Shown: positions 18,828 through 29,677 of the stretch, in pieces
Numbering within the stretch: the first letter of the stretch is position 1
Layout: each line of letters starts with the position of its first letter
Assembly: GCF_002844395.1 (NCBI RefSeq)
Contig: NZ_CP025197.1
Span: forward strand, 1,612,001-1,676,000
DNA: 64,000 nt
Reading direction: 5' to 3'
DNA from: Acetivibrio saccincola
GTDB lineage: Bacteria; Bacillota; Clostridia; Acetivibrionales; Acetivibrionaceae
Notes under the pieces: model-generated
Told to the model about the DNA's origin: nothing
The model's database searches: none
What the model saw: only the letters and a program-made list of their open reading frames with translations
Position numbers and translations under genes: made by a program

Positions 18828-20282
18828 GTGGAGTTATATGACCTGACGGTGTACCAGCTGAGTGATTTAATTAAAAGCAAAAAACTTGGTGTGGCGGAAC
18901 TTACCAAAGCCATAATTGACAGAATTAAAAAAATTGACGGCAATATTGGAAGTTATATAACTGTATTAGAAGAAGATGCAATTAAACAATCTGAAAAAAT
19001 CCAGGAAAAAATCAATAAAGGAACTGCCAAGTCGCCTCTTGCAGGTATTCCAATGGCTTTGGCAGATAATATATGCACCAAAGGAATAAAAACAAGCTGT
19101 GCATCCAAAATGCTGGAAAATTTTACGCCGCCATACAGTGCAACTGTATATGATAAACTTCTTTCAGAAGACACAGTACTTATGGGAAAGCTCAATACAG
19201 GTGAGTTTTCAATGGGAGATACCACAGGGAATTCCTATTACAAACAATACAAAAACCCCTGGAATACTTACAGGGTGGCAGGAGACTCAAATGGTGGGGG
19301 AGCGGCAGCGGTGGCAGCAGGTTTGGCAGGTTTTGCTTTAGCCTCCGACATGGATGGCTCAATAAGGCGGCCTGCTTCATTTTGTGGAGTGTTAGCATTA
19401 AAACCTACATACGGTTTGGTTTCACGCTATGGTTTAATTGCCTCTGCACCTTCTTTGGAGCAAATAGGATCTGTAACCAAAGATGTAACTGATTGTGCTT
19501 TGGTTTTAAATGCAATACAGGGGTATGATAAAAGGGATTCTACATCTGTAAATAAAGGTTATACTGACTATACCAGAGCTTTGGTTAACGACATTAAAGG
19601 TATGTCAATCGGGATACCAAAAGAGTATATTACCGGGGAAGTTGACCCTGAGGTAAAAAAAGCTGTTTTAAATTCAGTTAAAATTTTAACAAGTCTTGGG
19701 GCGGAGTGTGAGGAGTTTTCTTTGCCTGTCGCCGAATACGCAGCTTCTGTGTATTATATTATTTCTTCTGCGGAGGCAAGTTCTAACCTTGCCAGGTATG
19801 ACGGGATAAAATACGGTTATAGGGCAAAAGAGTATAAAGACCTTTTGGATTTATATAAAAAAAGCAGAAGTGAAGGCTTTGGAAAAGAAGTTAAAAAAAG
19901 AATTGTGCTTGGTACCTTTGTACTAAGCTCTGAATACTATGACAAGTACTATAAAAAGGCTCTGAAGATGAGAACTCTTATAATTGAAGCTTTTATAAAA
20001 GCCTTTGATAAATATGATGTTATAATTGCACCCACAGTACCGACGACAGCTTATAAATCAGAGAGGAAAACAAAAGAGCCTTTTAATAAAGATTATATGT
20101 ATACCGTACCGGCAAATATTGCAGGGCTTCCTGGTATGTCCATACCCTGCGGTGTGGATAAGGATGGTCTTCCCATAGGTTTACATCTTGTTGCAAAGCC
20201 TTTTGGAGAAAGTACCTTGCTAAAACTTGCATATACTTTTGAACAAAACACAAATTTTCATAAAAACAGGGCCAGGATTTGA
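18828..20282 (+). CDS. gatA: GatA-like amidotransferase subunit with altered active site
   Basis: In normal GatCAB this subunit releases ammonia from glutamine with a Lys79, cis-Ser154, Ser178 triad. The 484-residue protein aligns end to end with GatA, and the numbering agrees. Ser154 (AGDSNGGG) and Ser178 (SDMDGSIRRPA) are present, but the lysine position reads LAGIPMALADNI: residue 79 is alanine. Neighbouring signature residues also differ: G153D, S155N, S158G, T175M, G176D, and LNMDEF is LNTGEF. The rest is well conserved (ASFCGVLALKPTYGLVSRYGL, SSAEASSNLARYDGIKYGY). Glutaminase activity is probably lost or much reduced. The GTG start has GGGAGG 7 bases upstream. Either a divergent second GatCAB or one using free ammonia; a second copy cannot be checked in this window. 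Confidence 0.9.
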   Translation: MELYDLTVYQLSDLIKSKKLGVAELTKAIIDRIKKIDGNIGSYITVLEEDAIKQSEKIQEKINKGTAKSPLAGIPMALADNICTKGIKTSCASKMLENFTPPYSATVYDKLLSEDTVLMGKLNTGEFSMGDTTGNSYYKQYKNPWNTYRVAGDSNGGGAAAVAAGLAGFALASDMDGSIRRPASFCGVLALKPTYGLVSRYGLIASAPSLEQIGSVTKDVTDCALVLNAIQGYDKRDSTSVNKGYTDYTRALVNDIKGMSIGIPKEYITGEVDPEVKKAVLNSVKILTSLGAECEEFSLPVAEYAASVYYIISSAEASSNLARYDGIKYGYRAKEYKDLLDLYKKSRSEGFGKEVKKRIVLGTFVLSSEYYDKYYKKALKMRTLIIEAFIKAFDKYDVIIAPTVPTTAYKSERKTKEPFNKDYMYTVPANIAGLPGMSIPCGVDKDGLPIGLHLVAKPFGESTLLKLAYTFEQNTNFHKNRARI

Positions 20283-20294
20283 GGTGAAGACTAA

Positions 20295-21734
20295 ATGGAA
20301 TATGAAGTTGTTATAGGTCTTGAAGTTCATGCGGAGCTTTCTACAAAATCTAAAATATTTTGTTCTTGTACAACAGAGTTTGGAGGGGATGTTAATACCC
20401 ATATTTGTCCGGTTTGTACAGGTATGCCCGGTACTCTTCCGGTTTTAAATAAAAAAGTGGTGGAATATGCAGTACGTGCAGGTCTGGCTACAAATTGCAG
20501 TATTTCTGAATACAGCAAGCTGGACAGAAAAAACTATTATTATCCTGACACTCCAAAAGCCTATCAAATATCCCAGTATGACATACCAATTTGCCATGGT
20601 GGATATATTGACATAGATATAAATGGCAGGGAAAAAAGAATAGGTATTACCAGGATACATATTGAGGAAGATGCAGGAAAACTTATGCACGATGATAAAG
20701 GAGAAGCATCTTTCATAGACTATAACAGAAGCGGTGTTCCACTAATAGAAATTGTGTCAGAACCTGATATGCGTTCAGCTGAAGAAGCAAAAGCATATTT
20801 AGAATCATTAAAGGCTATACTTGAATATATCAATGTATCTGACTGCAAAATGCAGGAAGGATCCTTTAGGGCAGATGTAAACCTTTCTGTAAGAAAAAAA
20901 GGTGAAAGTAAACTTGGTACCAGGACTGAAATGAAAAACTTAAGTTCATTCAGGGCTGTTGTAAGAGCCATTGAATATGAAGCAGCACGCCAGATTGAAG
21001 AAATTAAAGCAGGAAGGGAAATTGTGCAGGAGACAAGACGCTGGGATGAAGGGAAAAATATGAGTTTTTCCATGAGAAGTAAGGAAGAAGCTCAAGATTA
21101 CAGGTTTTTTCCCGAACCTGATTTAGTGCCTGTTGTAGTTGATGCAAAGTGGAAGGAAGAAATTAAAAACAGCCTTCCTGAACTTCCGAGGGACAGGATG
21201 AAGAGATACATTAATGATTTTTCACTTCCTCAATATGATGCATCTATTATCACCGGTTCAAAAAAGCTGGCGGATTTTTTTGAAGAAACAGCAAAAAAAA
21301 GCAATAATGCAAAGGCGGCAAGCAATTGGATAATGGGAGAAGTTTTGAGGGTTTTGAAAGAAAAACAAATGGAAGTTGAAGAAATACCTTTTCCTCCAAA
21401 GTACCTTGCAGAACTTATAATATTAATTGATAAAGGGGTAATTAGCGGGACTATTGGAAAAACGGTTTTTGAAGAAATGTTCAAAAGCGGGAAAAATCCT
21501 GAAACTATAGTGGAGGAAAAAGGTCTTAAAGTTATAAATGATGAGGGGCAAATATTTAATATTGTTTCTGAAGTTTTAAAGAAAAATTCTAAATCCGTTG
21601 AAGATTATAAAAACGGAAAAAAGAGAGCTTTTGGTTTTTTAGTGGGACAGGTTATGAAGGAGACGGGAGGAAAGGCAGATCCTAAAATTGTAAATGAAGT
21701 TTTAAAAAAAGAATTAGAAAAAAGTGCTGATTAA
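20295..21734 (+). CDS. gatB: Amidotransferase subunit GatB
   Basis: Phosphorylates misacylated Glu-tRNA(Gln)/Asp-tRNA(Asn) and transfers ammonia to it. 479 residues with the cradle domain signatures EVVIGLEVHAEL, KLDRKNYYYPDTPKAYQISQ, RIHIEEDAGK, GVPLIEIVSEPD and EMKNLSSFRAV, plus the C-terminal helical and YqeY-like tail (KRAFGFLVGQVMKETGG). A Cys4 zinc site is present (FCSC ... CPVC, residues about 22-41). Unlike its partner GatA, no unusual substitutions stand out. It starts 12 bases after gatA stops. Confidence 0.95.
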   Translation: MEYEVVIGLEVHAELSTKSKIFCSCTTEFGGDVNTHICPVCTGMPGTLPVLNKKVVEYAVRAGLATNCSISEYSKLDRKNYYYPDTPKAYQISQYDIPICHGGYIDIDINGREKRIGITRIHIEEDAGKLMHDDKGEASFIDYNRSGVPLIEIVSEPDMRSAEEAKAYLESLKAILEYINVSDCKMQEGSFRADVNLSVRKKGESKLGTRTEMKNLSSFRAVVRAIEYEAARQIEEIKAGREIVQETRRWDEGKNMSFSMRSKEEAQDYRFFPEPDLVPVVVDAKWKEEIKNSLPELPRDRMKRYINDFSLPQYDASIITGSKKLADFFEETAKKSNNAKAASNWIMGEVLRVLKEKQMEVEEIPFPPKYLAELIILIDKGVISGTIGKTVFEEMFKSGKNPETIVEEKGLKVINDEGQIFNIVSEVLKKNSKSVEDYKNGKKRAFGFLVGQVMKETGGKADPKIVNEVLKKELEKSAD

Positions 21735-21835
21735 AATAAGCTGTTAATTAGAATATATAAAACCAGAAGTTAATTAGATGAAGTTAATCAGATAAAATAG
21801 AAGTTAATTATAATAAGATGCCAATGAAAGGTTTG

Positions 21836-22660
21836 ATGGTCATGAAAAAGAAATTTCCGGTAAAATTAATATTTTATATAGCAGTGGTTTTTTTCTCATT
21901 TTTATATAATGCTACCCTTGGAAAGGTGGTATTAGGTGTATTTATTCTGTATATGCTTTTTTCTAACAGAAATATTTTTTATGAAATTTCTGCAACTAAA
22001 GCATATAAGAATAATCAATTAGAAAAAGCATTAGGTCTTTTTGAAAAGGCAGCAAAGACAACTCAAAACCCAAGACCTAAGATAACTTACGGCTACTTAT
22101 TACTCAAAACGGGAGACATTGAAAAATCATCCCAGGTATTTAAAGAAATGATTGACTCTGATATTGATATAGACAGCAAGATGAAGGCAAAATCCAATTA
22201 TGCCCTGGTATTGTGGAAAAGTGGCGACATAGACGGTGCAATTAATCTTTTAGAAGAAGTTTTGTCAGAGTATACCAGTACAGTTGTGTATGGAAGTTTA
22301 GGATATCTTTATATTTTAAAAGGAGATTTAGAAAAGGCTGTCGAATTTAATGAGAAAGCATATAATTACAATGATTCTGACCCTATTATACTTGATAATT
22401 TAGGGAATGCTTACTATTTAGCAGGTAATCTTTCTAAATCAGAAGAAATGTATAAAGAATTGATGAAGTTAAACCCTCAGTTTCCAGAGGCCTATTACAA
22501 TTACAGTCTCCTTTTAAAAAAACTCGGAAGGTTTAATGAAGCTTTGGAAAATATGAAAAAAGCAGATAATTTTAATTTGTCTTTTTTGAGCAACTTGACA
22601 AAATCAGACATAGAAAAACACATAAAGGAAATAGAGGATATTATAGCAAGAGAGCAATAA
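21836..22660 (+). CDS. Membrane-anchored TPR protein
   Basis: About 274 residues. Two N-terminal membrane segments (KLIFYIAVVFFSFLY and TLGKVVLGVFILYMLF) precede at least five tetratricopeptide repeats from about residue 55 on (QLEKALGLFEKAAK, DIEKSSQVFKEM, DIDGAINLLEEVL, DLEKAVEFNEKAYNYN, NLSKSEEMYKELMKLNPQFPEAYYNY, FNEALENMKKA). TPRs mediate protein contacts; the partner is unknown. Three in-frame ATGs (21818, 21836, 21842) are possible; 21836 is 5 bases from GAAAGG. It sits between gatB and pta as a separate unit. Confidence 0.75.
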   Translation: MVMKKKFPVKLIFYIAVVFFSFLYNATLGKVVLGVFILYMLFSNRNIFYEISATKAYKNNQLEKALGLFEKAAKTTQNPRPKITYGYLLLKTGDIEKSSQVFKEMIDSDIDIDSKMKAKSNYALVLWKSGDIDGAINLLEEVLSEYTSTVVYGSLGYLYILKGDLEKAVEFNEKAYNYNDSDPIILDNLGNAYYLAGNLSKSEEMYKELMKLNPQFPEAYYNYSLLLKKLGRFNEALENMKKADNFNLSFLSNLTKSDIEKHIKEIEDIIAREQ

Positions 22661-22737
22661 ATGCGCAAAAAAGCTAAAAAATTGGCAATATCTTAATTAA
22701 AATGAATTTTACTGTAGAACTAATGAAATACTGAATC

Positions 22738-22767
22738 TTGTATACAATAAACATTTTGTTATATAAT
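22738..22767 (+). promoter_or_regulatory. Possible promoter of pta
   Basis: TTGTAT, 18 bases, TATAAT. The spacer is one base longer than ideal. The ribosome site GAAAGGGG follows. Confidence 0.45.
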
Positions 22768-22773
22768 TAATAA

Positions 22774-23790
<1,017 letters not shown>

Positions 23791-23826
23791 GGATAAATTA
23801 TTTATAGTTAAATGTAAAAGGTTTTT

Positions 23827-23866
23827 AGGTGGAGTGAGTGCAAAAATACTACTGTAAACTCCACCT
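23827..23866 (+). terminator. Hairpin between pta and ackA
   Basis: AGGTGGAGT (23827-23835) pairs with ACTCCACCT (23858-23866), but no T-run follows. It could attenuate or stabilise the pta transcript rather than fully stop it. The same stem sequence is used in the terminator at 32099. Confidence 0.5.
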
Positions 23867-23970
23867 TAACCTTAGTAAAGGGCTTTATTTTTAAATAAAA
23901 CAGGGAATTTTAAAAATTATAAGTGAAGAAATTAATTAGAATAAAACTATAAAGAGAGGAGTTAAATAAA

Positions 23971-25173
23971 ATGAAAGTACTGGTTATTAATACCGGAAGT
24001 TCATCACTAAAATACCAATTAATTGATATGACCAATGAAAATGTACTTGCAAAAGGAGTATGCGAAAGGATTGGTCTTGAACAGTCTTTTTTAAAACATT
24101 CAAAAATAGGTGAAAATGCCGTTGTTATTGAAAAAGATTTGTATAACCACAGATTAGCCATAAAAGAGGTTATAAATGCATTAACTGACGATAAAATCGG
24201 TGTAATTAAAGATATGAGTGAAATATCCGCTGTAGGTCACCGTGTTGTACACGGGGGAGAAAAATTTTATCAATCTGTAATAATTGATGATGAAGTAAAG
24301 AAAGCAATAGAAGAGTGTTCTGAGCTTGCTCCCCTTCACAATCCTTCAAACATTGTAGGAATAGAGGCGTGCAAGCAAATAATGCCTGATGTTCCCATGG
24401 TTGCGGTTTTTGACACTGCATTTCATCAAACAATGCCAAGACATGCCTATATTTATGCCCTTCCATATGAAATATATGAAAAATACCGCTTAAGAAGATA
24501 TGGATTTCACGGGACATCCCATAAATATGTTTCAGAAAGAGCTGCCCAGATGTTAAACAGACCGATAGAGGAGCTAAAAATTATTACATGCCATTTAGGT
24601 AACGGGGCCAGCATTTGTGCTGTTAAATACGGAAAATCAGTTGAAACTTCCATGGGATTTACCCCTCTTCAAGGTTTGTGTATGGGAACACGCAGTGGTA
24701 CCATTGACCCGGCGGTAATATCCTTTTTAATGGAAAAGGAGAAGATGACGGTTAAAGACATAAGTGACTTTTTAAATAAAAAGTCCGGAGTTCTTGGGGT
24801 ATCAGGGGTCAGCAGCGATTTTAGGGATATACAGGAAGCAGCTGAAAACGGAAATGACAGGGCACAACTTGCATTGGATATATTCTGCTACAGGGTAAAA
24901 GGCTTTATAGGGGACTATGCAGCTATTATGAACGGTGTTGACGCTGTAGTATTTACTGCAGGTATCGGGGAAAACAATGATTATGTGAGAAGCAAAATAT
25001 TAACTGATATGGACTTTTTTGGAATAAAAATAGATGAAGAGAAAAATAAAGTCAGAGGAGAAGAAATGGACATAAGTACTCCGGATGCAAAAGTAAGAAC
25101 TCTTGTTATACCAACAAATGAAGAACTTGCTATTGCGAGGGAAACTGTGAGACTGATAAAAAACGGTAATTAA
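23971..25173 (+). CDS. ackA: Acetate kinase
   Basis: Makes ATP from acetyl phosphate; the second step of the acetate branch. 400 residues, complete, with [71 protein letters not shown] and [10 protein letters not shown], the whole ASKHA-type set. ATG at 23971 follows AGAGGAG. In many Firmicutes yceD-rpmF follow; here they do not. Confidence 0.97.
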   Translation: MKVLVINTGSSSLKYQLIDMTNENVLAKGVCERIGLEQSFLKHSKIGENAVVIEKDLYNHRLAIKEVINALTDDKIGVIKDMSEISAVGHRVVHGGEKFYQSVIIDDEVKKAIEECSELAPLHNPSNIVGIEACKQIMPDVPMVAVFDTAFHQTMPRHAYIYALPYEIYEKYRLRRYGFHGTSHKYVSERAAQMLNRPIEELKIITCHLGNGASICAVKYGKSVETSMGFTPLQGLCMGTRSGTIDPAVISFLMEKEKMTVKDISDFLNKKSGVLGVSGVSSDFRDIQEAAENGNDRAQLALDIFCYRVKGFIGDYAAIMNGVDAVVFTAGIGENNDYVRSKILTDMDFFGIKIDEEKNKVRGEEMDISTPDAKVRTLVIPTNEELAIARETVRLIKNGN

Positions 25174-25190
25174 TACTTAAATCTTTATTA

Positions 25191-25233
25191 AGGACTGTCA
25201 GGAGAAGCTTATTTACCAACTCATGACAGTCCT
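25191..25233 (+). terminator. Terminator after ackA
   Basis: AGGACTGTCA (25191-25200) pairs perfectly with TGACAGTCCT (25224-25233); a short ATTTGCTGG follows, so the T-run is weak. The following 275 bases (25234-25508) contain no gene; a TGTTATGTAACA palindrome lies near 25412. Confidence 0.6.
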
Positions 25234-25508
25234 ATTTGCTGGTTGGATACTTTTAAAAATCTATGGTATTATATATATAACAGATATAATTTAGAAAGGT
25301 TTTAAATGGCAAAAAATCCTCCATAATAGTTTCATAAATTAACCCTGCTAAAACAATGGACAACTCTAAATGATATCTGATAAAATATAATTATCAACAT
25401 AAAAAATAAATGTGTTATGTAACATAAAAATATATATGAATTGGTTGATAAGTTTGGTTAATAAATAAAATTTATTTATATACATTTTTAGGGGTAAGGA
25501 GGAGTATT

Positions 25509-26204
25509 ATGGAGGTAGGCAAACTGTCCAAAAGAGTTTGGGCATATCTTTTTGACATCATTATTGTGACAGGCATTTATGCAGGCATTTTAGTGGTTTT
25601 ACATGCATTGGGGAAGGACATACCAATTAAAGGGGTTATAGAGAGAAATCCCAACGATTTAGCACTGATGTATCTGACTTTTGGATTGTTGTATTTATTT
25701 TATGAAGTGGCTTTTTTATCTTCAAATTTTTCAACCACTCCAGGGAAGCTGATTTTGAATCTTCAGGTTATTTCCTGTAAAAAGAGCACTATTTTTGATG
25801 CATTAATCAGGTCCTGTATCAAAGTTGTGGCTACTTTAACTCAAATAGTACCGGTTATATTTTTTATTTTGTCCATATTCACAGCAAACAAGCAGGCAGT
25901 ACACGATATAGCGGCAGATACAATTGTTATGCAGAGAAAAAAAAGACGTGTTGTCCGTACCACCAATAGAGACCCCAGTGTGGATTTATTTGAAGAGATG
26001 AAGAGAAGAGGGCTTAAGACATATAGTGAACAGGTGGCACTGGCAAAAGAATTAAATTTGTATAAAGGAAAAAAGCAGGCTGCTACACCTTCATATGCCT
26101 GGCTGGGGGTTTTAATTTTTGTTTTTTCCATTGTGTGTGCTATGTTTTTTGTCAGCTTTTTCTATTCAGATATTAAAGCTATAGCCAGCACTGTTACCAT
26201 GTAA
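25509..26204 (+). CDS. RDD-family membrane protein
   Basis: 231 residues. RDD domain in the first ~150: SKRVWAYLFDIIIVTGIYAGI carries the R and first D, and TPGKLILNLQV is the characteristic glycine-lysine turn; three membrane helices. The C-terminal part has a soluble basic segment (KRRGLKTYSEQVALAKELNLYKGKK) and one more helix at the end. Function of RDD proteins is mostly unknown, with some evidence for ion or compatible-solute transport. A strong terminator follows. Confidence 0.8.
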   Translation: MEVGKLSKRVWAYLFDIIIVTGIYAGILVVLHALGKDIPIKGVIERNPNDLALMYLTFGLLYLFYEVAFLSSNFSTTPGKLILNLQVISCKKSTIFDALIRSCIKVVATLTQIVPVIFFILSIFTANKQAVHDIAADTIVMQRKKRRVVRTTNRDPSVDLFEEMKRRGLKTYSEQVALAKELNLYKGKKQAATPSYAWLGVLIFVFSIVCAMFFVSFFYSDIKAIASTVTM

Positions 26205-26253
26205 TGGAATAACCAATTTTAGAATTTATACTAAAATATACTTTTAGATGATA

Positions 26254-26292
26254 AAAAAAGCAAGAAAAAACCTGGGTTTTTTCTTGCTTTTT
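26254..26292. terminator. Strong terminator between the RDD gene and spoIIIE/ftsK
   Basis: AAAAAAGCAAGAAAAAACC pairs with GG-TTTTTTCTTGCTTTTT over a very short loop. The A-rich and T-rich flanks allow termination in either direction. Confidence 0.85.
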
Positions 26293-26350
26293 GATAATAG
26301 AATTGATAATCTAAATAGAAGCAGTGCTTTATTTTCCGGAGGTGCAATAG

Positions 26351-28723
26351 GTGAAATCAAAAAATGTACAAAAGAAAAAAAAGCAACAAAAGCTTAAGAA
26401 ACAACAAAAGAAAAGAGGGATAAAGAAGTACAATAATGAAATAGCAGGCATATTGATGCTGGCTGCAGGTCTTATATTGTTTTCAAGTATTTTTTTTGAA
26501 AACTCAATGGGGCCTTTTGGTTCATATATGAAAAACATAACATTAGGACTTATGGGGGCACCGGGGTTTTTGATACCTATTTTAGCTATAGTTTATTCTG
26601 GTTTGCTTATTTTCAAAAGAAATAATCCTGACATGAATTTAAAATTTATATATATATTTGTACTTATACTGATATTATCTGCTTTAGTCCAGGCAGGTTT
26701 TTATAAAGAAGATGATTATGTTGGAAAGAGCGCAATTTCCTGCATAAAAAAGTTTTATTTAGACGGGAAAGCTTTAGCAGGGGGAGGAGTGTCAGGAGGA
26801 CTTATAAGCATTCCTTTTCTTTTGATGTTTAAAGGTTTAGGGACAATAATTATTCTTACTTCTGCAGCAATAATAGATATTATACTTATTACAAATGTGT
26901 CCATTGCAGGGGCAATAATTAAAGTTAAAGATGCTGTATTGGGGTTCTTTAATAAGTTAGAAAATAAATTCAAACTAAGTGATAAGGAAATAAAAGATGA
27001 GCTTATTGAAGATTATAATGAGCCTGATATTGTTATGAATGGTGAGAAACTCCCTAAAGTAATTGATTTTAACGTACTTAAAGAAAAAGATGGCAGAGGA
27101 AAGCAAAAGAAAACCCTTTACACAGAAGAACAAGTATTGGAAAAAGTGGATGTTGAAAGTGAAGAAGTGGGTTTTATAGTGGAAGATATTAAAAAAAGCG
27201 AGAGTTCTCAAGAGACTGTAGAGGAAATGGCGGACAGCGTAAGTGAGGAGATACAATCAAAAGTAAAAATTAGCATTGAATATAAATATCCTGATATAAG
27301 CCTATTAAATAACAGTCCGGGAATAAATAGTGATGCAATAAACTACAGGAAAACTGCACTAAAAGGAGCTAAAAAGCTTGAAGAGACGCTAAAGAGCTTT
27401 GGAGTAGATGCAAGGGTGATAAATGTAAGTGTGGGACCTGCTGTTACAAGGTATGAGCTGCAGCCAAGTGCAGGTGTTAAAGTGAGCAAAATAGTGGGGT
27501 TGTCCGATGATATATGTTTAAATCTTGCAGCCTCAGGGGTGAGGATAGAGGCTCCCATTCCAGGGAAGGCGGCCATTGGAATTGAAGTGCCCAACAAGGA
27601 AGTAATTCCTGTATTTTTGAGGGAGGTTATAGAATCTAAAGAATTTAAAAATTTCCCTTCCAATCTTGCTTTTGCACTAGGAAAGGATATTACGGGACAT
27701 AACACTGTGGCAGATATAGCCAAAATGCCTCACCTTCTGATAGCCGGTGCTACAGGTTCAGGTAAAAGTGTCTGTATAAACAGTCTTATCATAAGCCTTC
27801 TTTACAAATCCTCCCCAAATGAAGTAAAGCTTTTGATGATTGACCCTAAAGTGGTTGAATTGGGGATATATAATGGAATTCCACATCTTTTAATACCTGT
27901 TGTTACAGATCCTAAAAAAGCAGCCGGGGCATTAAACTGGGCTGTTCAGGAGATGGAGGAAAGGTATAAGCTTTTTGCCAAAAAAGGTGTCAGGGATATC
28001 AAAGGGTATAATGCTGCGGTAAATGCAGATGAAGGGGAAGAAACCCTGCCCCAGATAGTTATAATTATAGATGAACTTGCAGATTTAATGATGGTTGCAC
28101 CCGGTGATGTGGAAGATGCAATATGCAGGCTGGCTCAAATGGCACGTGCCGCAGGGATGCATCTTGTAATTGCCACACAAAGACCGTCGGTAAATGTAAT
28201 AACAGGTGTTATAAAGGCAAATATACCGTCCAGGATTGCTTTTGCCGTTACTTCCCAGGTGGATTCAAGGACTATAATTGACATGGCAGGGGCTGAAAAA
28301 CTTCTTGGAAAAGGGGATATGCTTTTTTATCCGGTGGGGGCGCCAAAACCTGTGAGGGTAAAAGGAGCCTTTGTGTCTGACCAGGAAGTGGAAAGGGTTG
28401 TGGAATATATTAAATCCCAGGGTGATGCAGAATATGATGAGGACATAATAGAGGAAATTAACACAGAACGTGAAGTAATGGACGGAGCTTCTGATGATGC
28501 GGATGAATTATTGCCCCAGGCAATAGAGCTTGTCGTTGAAGCGGGACAGGCCTCTGTATCCATGATACAGAGAAAGTTTAAAGTAGGATATGCAAGGGCT
28601 GCCAGAATTGTGGATCAGATGGAAGAGAGGGGCATTGTGGGAGGTTTTGAAGGCAGCAAACCAAGACAGGTTTTAATTACCAAACAGCAGCTTCAGGAGT
28701 TGGAAATGCGGGACGGAAAGTAA
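26351..28723 (+). CDS. FtsK/SpoIIIE DNA translocase
   Basis: Hexameric motor that pumps DNA through the division or sporulation septum. 790 residues: basic N-terminus, four membrane helices (about 35-200), an acidic linker, the alpha/beta motor domain with Walker A GATGSGKS (about 465-472) and Walker B QIVIIIDELADLMM, and the C-terminal gamma winged helix (about 715-785, LLPQAIELVVEAGQASVSMIQRKF in pieces) that reads KOPS/SRS sites. GTG start 5 bases after GGAGGTG. Clostridia often have a single protein for both FtsK and SpoIIIE roles, so no symbol is chosen. Confidence 0.95.
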   Translation: MKSKNVQKKKKQQKLKKQQKKRGIKKYNNEIAGILMLAAGLILFSSIFFENSMGPFGSYMKNITLGLMGAPGFLIPILAIVYSGLLIFKRNNPDMNLKFIYIFVLILILSALVQAGFYKEDDYVGKSAISCIKKFYLDGKALAGGGVSGGLISIPFLLMFKGLGTIIILTSAAIIDIILITNVSIAGAIIKVKDAVLGFFNKLENKFKLSDKEIKDELIEDYNEPDIVMNGEKLPKVIDFNVLKEKDGRGKQKKTLYTEEQVLEKVDVESEEVGFIVEDIKKSESSQETVEEMADSVSEEIQSKVKISIEYKYPDISLLNNSPGINSDAINYRKTALKGAKKLEETLKSFGVDARVINVSVGPAVTRYELQPSAGVKVSKIVGLSDDICLNLAASGVRIEAPIPGKAAIGIEVPNKEVIPVFLREVIESKEFKNFPSNLAFALGKDITGHNTVADIAKMPHLLIAGATGSGKSVCINSLIISLLYKSSPNEVKLLMIDPKVVELGIYNGIPHLLIPVVTDPKKAAGALNWAVQEMEERYKLFAKKGVRDIKGYNAAVNADEGEETLPQIVIIIDELADLMMVAPGDVEDAICRLAQMARAAGMHLVIATQRPSVNVITGVIKANIPSRIAFAVTSQVDSRTIIDMAGAEKLLGKGDMLFYPVGAPKPVRVKGAFVSDQEVERVVEYIKSQGDAEYDEDIIEEINTEREVMDGASDDADELLPQAIELVVEAGQASVSMIQRKFKVGYARAARIVDQMEERGIVGGFEGSKPRQVLITKQQLQELEMRDGK

Positions 28724-28816
28724 AGCAAAATTGACAATACAGGCAGAATGAAATAAAATTAAGAGGGTTTAAAGAATTTTTTAAAAAATTTTTAAAATAT
28801 AAGAGGAGCAGGAAAA

Positions 28817-29674
28817 ATGGGATGTAAGGTATTAAATGGAAGAGAATTGGCAACAAGAATAAAAAGTGAATTAAAATCAGAAGTGGAGGCACTTAAAAAG
28901 AAGGGGATATTTCCAGGGCTTGCTGTAATAATTGTTGGAAATGACCCGGCATCAAGGGTATATGTTAATTCAAAAAAGAAGGCATGTGAAGAGATTGGGA
29001 TACAATCTTTTGAATATGCATTAGATGAAGATACCGGTGAAGAGGAGTTAATTGGATTAATAAATAAATTAAATAAGGATGATAAAGTTAATGGGATACT
29101 GGTACAATTGCCGCTTCCAAAGCAAATTAATGAGGATAAAGTGATTAATTCAATTGACCCTAAAAAAGATGTGGATGCTTTTCATCCTGTGAATGTAGGA
29201 AAACTTATGACTGGAAACCCGGTATTTTTACCTTGTACTCCGGCAGGTGTTATGGAGTTAATAAAAGAAAGCGGGATTGACATTACAGGGAAAGAATGTG
29301 TAGTTATCGGAAGAAGCAATATTGTTGGAAAACCCATGGCAGTGCTTTTGCTGTCTCAAAACGGGACTGTTACAGTTTGTCATTCTAAAACTGCCAATTT
29401 AGAGGAAAAAATTAAAAATGCCGATATTATAGTTGCGGCTGTGGGTAAACCTGAATTTATAAAAGGAAATTTTATTAAACCTGGTGCAATTGTAATAGAT
29501 GTGGGTATAAATAGATTAGAGGGCAAAAAACTTGTAGGTGATGTGGAATTTGAAACAGCAAAGGAAGTTGCATCAGCAATAACCCCGGTTCCGGGAGGGG
29601 TTGGGCCTATGACCATTGCCATGCTTATGAAGAACACAGTAAAGGCGGCTGTATTTCAGAAAGAGGGTATTTAA
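28817..29674 (+). CDS. folD: Bifunctional methylene-THF dehydrogenase/cyclohydrolase
   Basis: Interconverts methylene-, methenyl- and formyl-tetrahydrofolate. 285 residues with the catalytic lysine region VYVNSKKKACEEIG, LVQLPLPKQINE, KDVDAFHPVNVGKL, the Rossmann signature VVIGRSNIVGKPMA and the C-terminal TPVPGGVGPMTIAMLMKNT. ATG 28817 follows GAGGAG. The next gene begins 3 bases after its stop, so they share a transcript. Confidence 0.97.
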   Translation: MGCKVLNGRELATRIKSELKSEVEALKKKGIFPGLAVIIVGNDPASRVYVNSKKKACEEIGIQSFEYALDEDTGEEELIGLINKLNKDDKVNGILVQLPLPKQINEDKVINSIDPKKDVDAFHPVNVGKLMTGNPVFLPCTPAGVMELIKESGIDITGKECVVIGRSNIVGKPMAVLLLSQNGTVTVCHSKTANLEEKIKNADIIVAAVGKPEFIKGNFIKPGAIVIDVGINRLEGKKLVGDVEFETAKEVASAITPVPGGVGPMTIAMLMKNTVKAAVFQKEGI

Positions 29675-29677
29675 GCA

